NCBI GenBank assembly: GCA_030612485.1
Contig: JAUWNS010000168.1
Coordinates: 1-5,134 of the forward strand
Direction of reading: 5' to 3'
DNA length: 5,134 nucleotides
DNA from: Candidatus Bipolaricaulota bacterium
Lineage (GTDB): Bacteria; Bipolaricaulota; Bipolaricaulia; UBA7950; UBA9294
Under the pieces are notes generated by a model. The model was not told the origin of the DNA and did not search any database. It was given only the letters and a program-made list of their open reading frames with translations. Both the position numbers and the translations under genes were made by a program. Position 1 is the first letter of the stretch; each line of letters opens with the position of its first letter. Positions 1 to 4,913 of this stretch are shown here, one piece after another.

Positions 1-1564
1 CGACGCGGCCGGTGATCCGGAAGTTACCCGTCTCATCCATCCGTGCGCCGTCGCTGGTGAAGTAGTGCTCAGAGCCGTACTCGGTGAAGTACTGTGCCTT
101 GAATCGCTCCATATCCCCGTAGATCCCGCGCGTCAGTGCCGGCGGGAACGGGCTTTGCATCGCAAGGTATCCGCCCTCGTTCGGCGGGAGCGGCGTGCCG
201 CCGGAGTCGAGGATGCTGCCGGTGATACCGGGGAACGTTCTGCCGGCCACGGTGGGGATGAACGGACCGATTCCAGGCAGGTTGTTCACCATGTTTGCCC
301 CGGTTTCGGTCTGCCACCACGTGTCGATGATCGGGCAGCGTCCGCCACCGATCTTGTCGAAGTACCACAGCCAGGCGTCGACGTTGATCGGCTCGCCGAC
401 CGTTCCGAGGAGGCGGAGCGAAGAGAGATCGTGCTTCGCCGGCCACTCGTCCCCCCACTTCAAGAACATGCGAATCGCTGTCGGTGCGGTGTAGAGTTGG
501 GTCACCTTATGCTTCTCGATGATCGCCCACAAACGACCGTAGTCCGGCGCGTCCGGGGAGCCTTCGTACATAAGGCTCGTCACCCCGTTCATCAGCGGCC
601 CATAGTTGATGTAGGTGTGCCCGGTGATCCAACCGACATCGGCAGTGCACCAGTAGATGTCCCCCTCGTGGAGATCGAAGTTCCACTTAGCAGTGAGGTA
701 GGATTGGACCGCGTATCCACCTGTCGTGTGCATGATCCCCTTTGGCTGACCGGTCGTCCCGGAGGTGTAGAGGAGGAACGCGAGGTCCTCGGAATCCATC
801 TCCGCGGCCGGGCAGTCGTCCGATGCCCCTTCCATCAGCTCGTGATACCACAGGTCGCGTCCGGCGGTCATCGGTGCGCTCCCATCGAGGCGCTTTACCA
901 CTACGACCTTCTCCACCGGCGAGTTCTCCACGCCGGCGTCGGCGTTCTTCTTCAGGTTGATCGCCTTTCCACGGCGGTAGTAGCCGTCGGCAGTGACCAC
1001 GACCTTGGCATTAGCGTCGACCATGCGGTCACGGAGGGAATCCGGGGAGAACGCGGAGAAGACGACGCTGTGCGGGGCGCCGATACGGGCACATGCCTGC
1101 ATGGCGACAACCGCCTCGGGAATCATCGGCATGTAGATCCCAACTGGGTCACCCTTCTTCACGCCGAGTCCCTTGAGAACGTTAGCAAACTTGGAGACGA
1201 GCCGGTGCAGCTCGGTGTACGTTAGCTTAATCGCCTCTTCTTCCGTCGGTTCCGGCTCCCAGATGAGGGCGATCCGATCTCCGTTCCCCGCCTCGATGTG
1301 GCGGTCGAGGGAGTTATAGGAGAGATTAATCTTCCCTCCAATGAACCACTTGTAGTTTTCGGGGGCGAACTCGTAGGTCTTGTCCCAATGCTTGAACCAG
1401 TGGAGTTCCTCGGCGTGTTTCGCCCAGAACCCCTCGGGATCGGCCTTTGCCTCGGCGTAGATCGACTCATCCCCCACCCACGCCTGCTCCTTCATGGCCT
1501 CGGTTGGCCAGAAGACATTCTCCTTCTCCGGGTCTTTCTTAACCCATTTGATCGGTTCCGACAC
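1..1564 (-). CDS. acs: acetyl-CoA synthetase (AMP-forming), C-terminus beyond left edge
   Basis: Activates acetate with ATP to acetyl-AMP, then forms acetyl-CoA in the cytoplasm. From the GTG at 1562-1564 the minus strand reads 521 uninterrupted codons to the window edge; full-length Acs is about 650 residues. Seen directly: the N-terminal Acs region (FWAKHAEELHWFKHWDK at 46-62), a CoA-contacting TADGYYRRGK (191-200), the ATP P-loop YTSGTTGQPKG (266-276), TVGEPIN (388-394), DTWWQTETG (414-422), and YFTSDGARMD (501-510) with the ribose-binding Asp505. The second Trp of WWQTE (Trp417) matches the residue that restricts the pocket to acetate in Salmonella Acs. The window stops at ITGRV, one codon before the expected hinge Asp, so the small C-terminal domain with the acetylatable lysine is not visible. 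The GTG start is set by a strong AGGAGG 7 nt upstream and by alignment with the family N-terminus. A GNAT acetyltransferase lies upstream on the same strand. Identity is very secure. Confidence 0.97.
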   Translation of the reverse strand, partial: MSEPIKWVKKDPEKENVFWPTEAMKEQAWVGDESIYAEAKADPEGFWAKHAEELHWFKHWDKTYEFAPENYKWFIGGKINLSYNSLDRHIEAGNGDRIALIWEPEPTEEEAIKLTYTELHRLVSKFANVLKGLGVKKGDPVGIYMPMIPEAVVAMQACARIGAPHSVVFSAFSPDSLRDRMVDANAKVVVTADGYYRRGKAINLKKNADAGVENSPVEKVVVVKRLDGSAPMTAGRDLWYHELMEGASDDCPAAEMDSEDLAFLLYTSGTTGQPKGIMHTTGGYAVQSYLTAKWNFDLHEGDIYWCTADVGWITGHTYINYGPLMNGVTSLMYEGSPDAPDYGRLWAIIEKHKVTQLYTAPTAIRMFLKWGDEWPAKHDLSSLRLLGTVGEPINVDAWLWYFDKIGGGRCPIIDTWWQTETGANMVNNLPGIGPFIPTVAGRTFPGITGSILDSGGTPLPPNEGGYLAMQSPFPPALTRGIYGDMERFKAQYFTEYGSEHYFTSDGARMDETGNFRITGRV

Positions 1565-1571
1565 GGTCAAA

Positions 1572-1577
1572 CCTCCT
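1572..1577 (-). promoter_or_regulatory. Shine-Dalgarno site of acs
   Basis: The minus strand reads AGGAGG here, 7 nt before the GTG at 1562-1564. It is a full-consensus SD at good spacing. This decides the start, because no ATG lies at a suitable position and the protein begins with the normal Acs N-terminus. Confidence 0.85.
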
Positions 1578-1602
1578 AAACTTGCAATCGTAGATTTCCG
1601 AA

Positions 1603-1632
1603 ATACTAGCCAAAGAGCGTGTTATCTGCAAA
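1603..1632 (-). promoter_or_regulatory. candidate acs promoter
   Basis: On the minus strand TTTGCA (1627-1632) and TAGTAT (1603-1608) are separated by 18 bp. Each matches 4 of 6 consensus bases. The -10 end lies 38 nt before the acs start, leaving a leader of roughly 30 nt that contains the SD. The match is weak. If it is real, the hairpins at 1651-1741 lie upstream of the transcript start, not in the acs leader. Confidence 0.3.
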
Positions 1633-1650
1633 GTACAACATACTCGATCT

Positions 1651-1666
1651 TGTCTCTTGCGAGACA
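1651..1666 (-). other. short hairpin with GCAA tetraloop
   Basis: On the minus strand TGTCTC-GCAA-GAGACA forms a perfect 6-bp stem closed by a GNRA-type tetraloop. It lies about 90 nt before acs. No U-tract follows, so it is not a terminator by itself. It could be part of a structured leader or the 3' end of read-through from the GNAT gene. Confidence 0.4.
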
Positions 1667-1675
1667 CCCGGCGAG

Positions 1676-1705
1676 CTTTCTGTTTCAAACTGCGAGAAAC
1701 CAAAG
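1676..1705 (-). other. hairpin in the GNAT-acs intergenic region
   Basis: On the minus strand GTTTC and GAAAC pair across a 9-nt loop. After a small internal loop they are extended by CTTT pairing with AAAG, giving nine pairs in total. Its outer arm overlaps the arm of the next hairpin (1703-1741) by about 3 nt, so the two may compete. AT-rich pairing makes it only moderately stable. Confidence 0.3.
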
Positions 1706-1741
1706 AGAGGAGATAGCCGATCCACGAGTCGCTCCTCTCCT
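1703..1741 (-). terminator. possible terminator of the GNAT gene
   Basis: On the minus strand GAGAGGAG and CTCCTCTC form eight perfect pairs, extendable by one G-U and one A-U pair, around a 19-nt loop. The left arm begins at the TAG stop of the acetyltransferase. It is followed by TTTGGTTT, an interrupted T-run, so termination may be partial and some transcription could continue into acs. Confidence 0.45.
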
Positions 1742-2603
1742 AGTTACTCAGATCGATCGCGAGGTGGACCCATGAGCGGCCCTTCCGAAATCCGGTCGTG
1801 AGGGCGAGATCGGCGAGGCCTTCCGCATCGGGGGGGAGAGGGAGGTGAACCTCCTCCTTCTTCAGCCGGGAGAGCCACCTACACCCCTCCGCGAGGCAGG
1901 GGAGGAACGCGTCCTCTCTTCCCGGGATGAGGAGCCGTGGGCGGATCTCTCCGACCCTCTGGTAAGGCTGGGTGATGAGGGTGCACGATAAGACTTCTCT
2001 TGCCCCGTCGACAGCGGTGATCCGAGCGGCGTGGAACCCGATCACTCTTCTCAGGAAGCGGATATCATAAGGATGGTCTGTCGACTCGCGCTTACGTGAA
2101 TACTCGATACGCACCCCTGGAGGGGAGGCGATCTCCGCGGGGAGGGAGCGCCGGTAGAGATCGATCTTTGCGTAGGGAACGAATCCCGCTCTCTCCGCGA
2201 GGTGTTGTGCTCCCTCGTCGATCGCCCCCACCCGGGCTGATCGATGCCCGTGTGCCTTGAGACGCGCGAGTGCCTCCTCGATCAGGCGGAGGGCGATCCT
2301 CTGTCCGCGAAAGTCGGGGAGGACGTAGATCCCGATGAGCGATGGGCTCTGGTGTCCGACAACCTGCAGGGAACCGACCACGCGGCCCTCCGATTTGGCG
2401 ATCAACACGAACGCTTCGTGCCCGGTCAGACACCTGAGCACACGCAAGGGGAATCCGTTTCCGAGAAGAATGAGGGAGAGGAGACGTTCCAGATCGGCGA
2501 AATCGGCTCCACGATTGGAGATCGCCTCCTCAAATCCTGAGCGGAGGAGGTGAATGAACGGATCGATCTCGCGTCGTGTTAAAGGTTCGATCGTAATCGC
2601 CAT
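1740..2603 (-). CDS. tandem-GNAT-type N-acetyltransferase
   Basis: Probable acetyl-CoA-dependent N-acetyltransferase, 287 residues, cytoplasmic, substrate unknown. The N-terminal GNAT domain spans about 1-155: a strand rich in hydrophobics (AFVLIAKSEGRVVGSLQVV, 64-82), then motif A with YVLPDFRGQRIALRLIEEAL (93-112). Its RGQRIA corresponds to the acetyl-CoA pyrophosphate loop, usually R/QxxGxG/A, with Arg102 where a glycine is more common. Motif B follows (AQHLAERAGFVPYAKIDLYRR, 132-152). Residues about 165-287 have a second, more diverged GNAT-like fold signature ending ALTTGFRKGRSWVHLAIDL, as in double-GNAT proteins, without a clear second CoA loop. The ATG at 2601-2603 is directly before the domain and has no SD; a promoter-like -10 lies 10 nt upstream. 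It is followed by acs 175 bp later on the same strand. Protein acetylation of Acs is a possible role but unproven; small-molecule or antibiotic acetylation is equally open. Confidence 0.85.
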   Translation of the reverse strand: MAITIEPLTRREIDPFIHLLRSGFEEAISNRGADFADLERLLSLILLGNGFPLRVLRCLTGHEAFVLIAKSEGRVVGSLQVVGHQSPSLIGIYVLPDFRGQRIALRLIEEALARLKAHGHRSARVGAIDEGAQHLAERAGFVPYAKIDLYRRSLPAEIASPPGVRIEYSRKRESTDHPYDIRFLRRVIGFHAARITAVDGAREVLSCTLITQPYQRVGEIRPRLLIPGREDAFLPCLAEGCRWLSRLKKEEVHLPLPPDAEGLADLALTTGFRKGRSWVHLAIDLSN

Positions 2604-2613
2604 GAGGTTCTCA

Positions 2614-2642
2614 AGTCTATCGGCTCGATCTCAGATAGGCAA
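2614..2642 (-). promoter_or_regulatory. candidate GNAT promoter, leaderless geometry
   Basis: On the minus strand TTGCCT (2637-2642) and TAGACT (2614-2619) are 17 bp apart, each 4 of 6 to consensus. Only 10 nt separate the -10 from the ATG, so the transcript would begin at or within a few bases of the start codon. A 5-bp inverted repeat (CTATC at 2617-2621, GATAG at 2634-2638) lies within it and could be an operator. Confidence 0.35.
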
Positions 2643-2650
2643 CCATTCCC

Positions 2651-2679
2651 TTGGAAGAGAGTAAGGAGAGTGGTATCCT
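2651..2679 (+). promoter_or_regulatory. candidate orn operon promoter
   Basis: TTGGAA (2651-2656) and TATCCT (2674-2679) are separated by 17 bp, each 4 of 6 to consensus. The predicted start near 2686 gives a leader of about 18 nt that contains the SD at 2694-2699. It is divergent from the GNAT promoter, with no overlap of the core elements. Confidence 0.35.
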
Positions 2680-2693
2680 AGAAGTGAAACGAA

Positions 2694-2699
2694 AAGGAG
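2694..2699 (+). promoter_or_regulatory. Shine-Dalgarno site of orn
   Basis: AAGGAG, 4 nt before the ATG at 2704. The spacing is short but workable, and it supports this ATG as the start. Confidence 0.65.
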
Positions 2700-2703
2700 C
2701 CTC

Positions 2704-3261
2704 ATGCCGACAAAGAAAAACTCAACGAACCTCGTATGGATCGATCTTGAGACCACAGGATTGAATCTGGAAACCAGGATGATTTTGGAGATAGCGACGA
2801 TCATCACCGACAAGGATCTGAACATCATCGCCGAAGGGCCGGATTTAGTGATCCATCAACCAAAGGAAATCCTCGCCACGATGGATGAATGGTGCACAAA
2901 GCAGCACCGAACCTCTGGATTGATCGAGGAAGTGCGCCGTTCGACCGTCTCGCTTTCGCAGGCGGAGGCGGAGACGCTGGCCTTCGTGACTTCCTATTGT
3001 CCTCCGCGTTCTTGCCCTCTCTGTGGCAACTCGATCTGTTTCGATCGTCGCTTCATTATCCGGTACATGCCAAAACTCGATGCGCTCCTGAGCTATCGCA
3101 ACGTCGATGTGAGTACAGTAAAAGAACTCGTCACCCGCTGGTATCCCGGGATGTCTGAAGAGGTGGGAACCAGCAAAACCTCGAAACACCGCGCATTAAG
3201 CGATATCAAGGAATCGATCGAGGAGTTGCGCTACTACAAGAAGACCGTCTTCAAAGGGTGA
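2704..3261 (+). CDS. orn: oligoribonuclease (DEDDh 3'-5' exoribonuclease)
   Basis: Hydrolyses 2-5 nt RNA fragments to mononucleotides and, where cyclic-di-GMP is used, pGpG to GMP; cytoplasmic. At 185 residues it matches the family (E. coli Orn, 181). All DEDDh residues are visible: Asp14 and Glu16 in WIDLETTGL (12-20), Asp114 in GNSICFDRRF (108-117), and His162 and Asp167 in HRALSDIKESI (162-172). The C-terminal ELRYYKKTVFK is also typical of Orn, which separates it from DNA polymerase III epsilon-type exonucleases. Cysteines at 99, 104, 107 and 112 cluster before the third catalytic motif. The PLCGN part is common in the family; the whole cluster is not something I recognise as a metal site. 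The gene has its own SD and candidate promoter, and its TGA lies 2 nt before the ATG of the next gene, so the two are probably co-transcribed and translationally coupled. GC is slightly lower than in the flanking genes. Confidence 0.95.
   Translation: MPTKKNSTNLVWIDLETTGLNLETRMILEIATIITDKDLNIIAEGPDLVIHQPKEILATMDEWCTKQHRTSGLIEEVRRSTVSLSQAEAETLAFVTSYCPPRSCPLCGNSICFDRRFIIRYMPKLDALLSYRNVDVSTVKELVTRWYPGMSEEVGTSKTSKHRALSDIKESIEELRYYKKTVFKG
3253..3258 (+). promoter_or_regulatory. Shine-Dalgarno site inside the end of orn
   Basis: AAAGGG, 5 nt before the ATG at 3264. It favours that ATG over the in-frame GTG at 3258, which overlaps the SD itself and the orn stop codon. An SD inside the last orn codons implies translational coupling. 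Confidence 0.6.
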
Positions 3262-3263
3262 CT

Positions 3264-4199
3264 ATGAGCGATGTGCAGTGGGAAGAGATCGTCGCGGCTC
3301 ACGAGCGGATCTCCCCGTCCATTCATCGCACCCCGATCATGACCTGTGCCACACTGGATCACATTGCAGAGAAGGCCATCTTCTTCAAGTGCGAGAACCT
3401 GCAAAAGACGGGTTCATTTAAGTTCCGCGGCGCGCTGAATGCCATCCTTTCCCTCACCCCTGCCGAGCGTGCTCGTGGGGTTATCACCCATTCGAGCGGA
3501 AACCACGGCCAAGCACTGGCGCTCGCTGCCCGACTCTGCGGGGTGAGTGCGATCGTGGTGGTGCCCGAGGATGCGCCCCGCGTGAAGAGGGAGGCCATGG
3601 AGGGGTACGGAGCAAAGGTGATCCCTTGTCGGCCGACGCAGGCGGCGCGAGAGGCGTTGACCGATCGCGCGGTGCGTGAGACCGGCGCTATCTTCATCGA
3701 TTCACACGATGATACAGCCGTGATTGCGGGACAAGGGACCGCCGTGGTCGAGCTGATCGAGGACGCAGGCCCGCTCGATACGATCCTTGTTCCTGTCGGT
3801 GGAGGAGGTCTCCTTGCGGGGACAGTGATCGCTCTTTCCCACCTCCTGCCCGGCGCGAAGGTGATCGGTTGCGAGCCGGCCGGGGCCGACGATGCCTACC
3901 GCGGTTTGAGGAGCGGAAAACGGGTGACTGCGTTCACGCCGAAGACGATCGCCGATGGTCTACGAACGCCATTGGGACTGAATAACTTCGAGATCATTTC
4001 TAAGCATGTCCCCGCGATCATATGTGTCTCCGAAGAGTCGATCCTGAAAGCAATGCGCTTCGTCTGGGAGAGGATGAAGATCGTGATCGAGCCGTCGAGC
4101 GCGGTCGCTGTCGCCCCGCTCCTCGAACATTTCCCGGAGGTGACAGGGAAACGCATCGGCGTGATCCTCTCCGGCGGGAACGTCGACCCTTGGAATTGA
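3264..4199 (+). CDS. PLP-dependent serine racemase / threonine dehydratase-like enzyme
   Basis: Fold-type II PLP enzyme, 311 residues, cytoplasmic. It probably deaminates L-threonine/L-serine to 2-oxo acids, racemizes serine, or both. Visible motifs: KTGSFKFRGALNA (48-60) with Schiff-base Lys53; THSSGNHGQALALAA (75-89), where Ser78 aligns with the re-face catalytic Ser84 of mammalian serine racemase (biosynthetic IlvA and TdcB read SAGNHAQ); the tetraglycine phosphate loop PVGGGGLLAG (177-186); CEPAGADDAYR (203-213), matching the divalent-cation site with Glu204, Ala208 and Asp210; TIADGLRTPLGLN (228-240); VWERMKIVIEPSSAV (267-281); and LSGGNVD (302-308), where Ser303 should contact the PLP ring nitrogen. 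There is no C-terminal ACT-like regulatory domain, so isoleucine feedback control as in IlvA is unlikely. It follows orn after 2 nt. The ATG is preferred over the GTG 6 nt upstream because of the SD. The family is certain; the choice between racemase and dehydratase cannot be settled from sequence. Confidence 0.93.
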   Translation: MSDVQWEEIVAAHERISPSIHRTPIMTCATLDHIAEKAIFFKCENLQKTGSFKFRGALNAILSLTPAERARGVITHSSGNHGQALALAARLCGVSAIVVVPEDAPRVKREAMEGYGAKVIPCRPTQAAREALTDRAVRETGAIFIDSHDDTAVIAGQGTAVVELIEDAGPLDTILVPVGGGGLLAGTVIALSHLLPGAKVIGCEPAGADDAYRGLRSGKRVTAFTPKTIADGLRTPLGLNNFEIISKHVPAIICVSEESILKAMRFVWERMKIVIEPSSAVAVAPLLEHFPEVTGKRIGVILSGGNVDPWN

Positions 4200-4201
4200 G
4201 T

Positions 4202-4248
4202 GATTTAGTGATTTAACAATCTTCCGATCAATCAATCGCTAAATCTTT
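4202..4248 (+). terminator. AT-rich hairpin between convergent genes
   Basis: GATTTAGTGATT (4202-4213) pairs with AATCGCTAAATC (4234-4245) over 12 positions with one G-T wobble and a 20-nt loop. A short TTT follows on the plus strand. It begins 2 nt after the dehydratase stop and ends 5 nt before the stop of the opposing membrane protein, the usual position of a shared terminator. Low GC and a weak T-run make it a modest candidate. The left side also contains GTGATTTA twice in tandem (4200-4215). Confidence 0.5.
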
Positions 4249-4253
4249 CAATT

Positions 4254-4802
4254 CTAGAACCCCACATAGAGCGAGATAATCGGAACGATCACTCCCCCGA
4301 TCGGAATACCTGCGAGCCCCATCCAGAATGCCCCAGCGAGGAAACCCATCCCGACACCTTGTGGGTAATTGAATGACCCCCAGTAACCTTCTGGGGCAGC
4401 GACAGTGGGCATGGCGATCGCGAATGCAACCGCGAAGCTGATGCCTCCTGCAACAGCACACCCTACAAACCCCAAGCCGGCACCGAGGAAGGGAGACGCA
4501 AGGAGCGAGGGTTGGCGTACCAGGGTCATCTCAGCGATCCATCGACTGGCCAGCGCACCGGTGACAGCAGCCACCGCGGCAACGGGAATAGCGACGAGAA
4601 GCGACTCGGAGAGAGGGGTACCCGCCGGAACAAGACCCAGACTGGTGGCCATTCCCCCTCCAAGGCCGAGAACTGCACCGAGGAGCGTCATCCCGGTACG
4701 TACCCGCTCTATCTTATCTGCAGGAAGATCGTTTCCGATAACGGAGATGCCAGGGACTAGAACCACCATCAAAAAGCAGATCAGCATTCGTATCCGTTTC
4801 AT
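4254..4802 (-). CDS. small polytopic membrane protein, function unknown
   Basis: I do not recognise the family. From the ATG at 4800-4802 the protein has 182 residues. The N-terminus, MKRIRMLICFLMVVLVPGIS, is a positively charged start followed by a hydrophobic stretch: a signal peptide or first membrane helix. A short charged segment follows (NDLPADKIERVRTG, 24-37). Then come hydrophobic, Gly/Ala-rich segments at about 38-58 (with LGLGGGM), 67-87, 104-131 and 148-180, the last long enough for two passes. This gives about four to six helices, with many small residues suited to tight packing. No catalytic motif, metal-binding cluster or transporter signature is visible. A TTG 54 nt upstream would add 18 residues, but these would cross the repeat and promoter, so the ATG is preferred. 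A perfect TTGACA -35 precedes the gene. It converges on the dehydratase and diverges from the transposase; neither suggests a role. Confidence 0.7.
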   Translation of the reverse strand: MKRIRMLICFLMVVLVPGISVIGNDLPADKIERVRTGMTLLGAVLGLGGGMATSLGLVPAGTPLSESLLVAIPVAAVAAVTGALASRWIAEMTLVRQPSLLASPFLGAGLGFVGCAVAGGISFAVAFAIAMPTVAAPEGYWGSFNYPQGVGMGFLAGAFWMGLAGIPIGGVIVPIISLYVGF

Positions 4803-4811
4803 AGTAGTTTC

Positions 4812-4841
4812 ATCGTAGGGAGAAAGTGGTATGCTTGTCAA
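4812..4841 (-). promoter_or_regulatory. promoter of the membrane-protein gene, leaderless geometry
   Basis: On the minus strand a perfect TTGACA (4836-4841) and TACGAT (4812-4817, 4 of 6) are separated by 18 bp. Only 9 nt lie between the -10 and the ATG, which lacks an SD. The transcript would therefore start within a few bases of the start codon. The outer two bases of the -35 belong to the first copy of the 16-bp tandem repeat. Confidence 0.5.
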
Positions 4842-4871
4842 GAAAAACGGGGTCAAAGAAAAACGGGGTCA
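4840..4871 (+). repeat. two perfect tandem copies of a 16-bp repeat
   Basis: AAGAAAAACGGGGTCA occurs at 4840-4855 and again at 4856-4871 with no mismatch. It lies immediately 5' of the RAYT transposase gene and ends 42 bp before its ATG. RAYT genes are typically bordered by short REP-type repeats, so this is likely the element's own flank. No further copy was found in the window. Confidence 0.9.
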
Positions 4872-4883
4872 GACCTTCATTTT
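4859..4883 (+). repeat. REP-like imperfect dyad next to the transposase
   Basis: Centred on A4871, GGTC and GACC form a dyad, extended by two G-T wobbles and, after two mismatches, by AAAA opposite TTTT. It is built from the second 16-mer plus the following bases. GGGGTCAGACC resembles the GGGGTC(A/T)GACCCC-type palindromes I recall near RAYT-like genes in other genomes. Here the right half has decayed or is incomplete. Confidence 0.5.
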
Positions 4884-4895
4884 TCGGATTCTTTG

Positions 4896-4904
4896 TGATA
4901 TACT
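4896..4904 (+). promoter_or_regulatory. extended -10 element of the transposase gene
   Basis: TGATATACT matches the extended -10 TGnTATAAT with one difference. The usual -35 position (TTCATT, 4876-4881) is poor, as often seen with extended -10 promoters. Nine nucleotides separate TATACT from the ATG and there is no SD, again a leaderless arrangement. Confidence 0.45.
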
Positions 4905-4913
4905 GAGATCGCT

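Noticed and set aside
65..1225. A 386-residue open frame on the plus strand
   Set aside because: It lies entirely antisense to acs, whose translation has every Acs motif. The antisense product is Arg/Val/His-rich with no recognisable domain, which is typical of a shadow frame in GC-rich coding DNA.
2631..2828. 65-residue hydrophobic open frame on the minus strand
   Set aside because: It is mostly antisense to the well-supported orn gene and spans the divergent promoter region, with no SD and no recognisable family.
2845..3189. Open frames overlapping orn on both strands, including 2889-3158 plus
   Set aside because: They are shadows of orn, which has all five DEDDh residues in its own frame.
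3258..3263. GTG start for the PLP enzyme, overlapping the orn stop
   Set aside because: The AAAGGG SD ends on the first base of that GTG, leaving no spacing, whereas the ATG at 3264 is 5 nt from it. The difference is only two residues.
4414..4421. GCGATCGC octamer resembling cyanobacterial HIP1
   Set aside because: I noticed only this copy, and GATC is enriched generally here. It is not evidence for a cyanobacterial host.
4405..4818. 137-residue plus-strand open frame opposite the membrane protein
   Set aside because: Its composition (Arg, Thr, Pro, Ala) is what the antisense of Gly/Ala-rich membrane codons gives, with no domain. The minus-strand product has a coherent signal and helix pattern and a promoter.
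4803..4856. 18-residue N-terminal extension of the membrane protein from a TTG start
   Set aside because: The extension would begin in the 16-bp repeat and cover the TTGACA/TACGAT promoter. The downstream ATG begins a normal lysine/arginine plus hydrophobic N-terminus.
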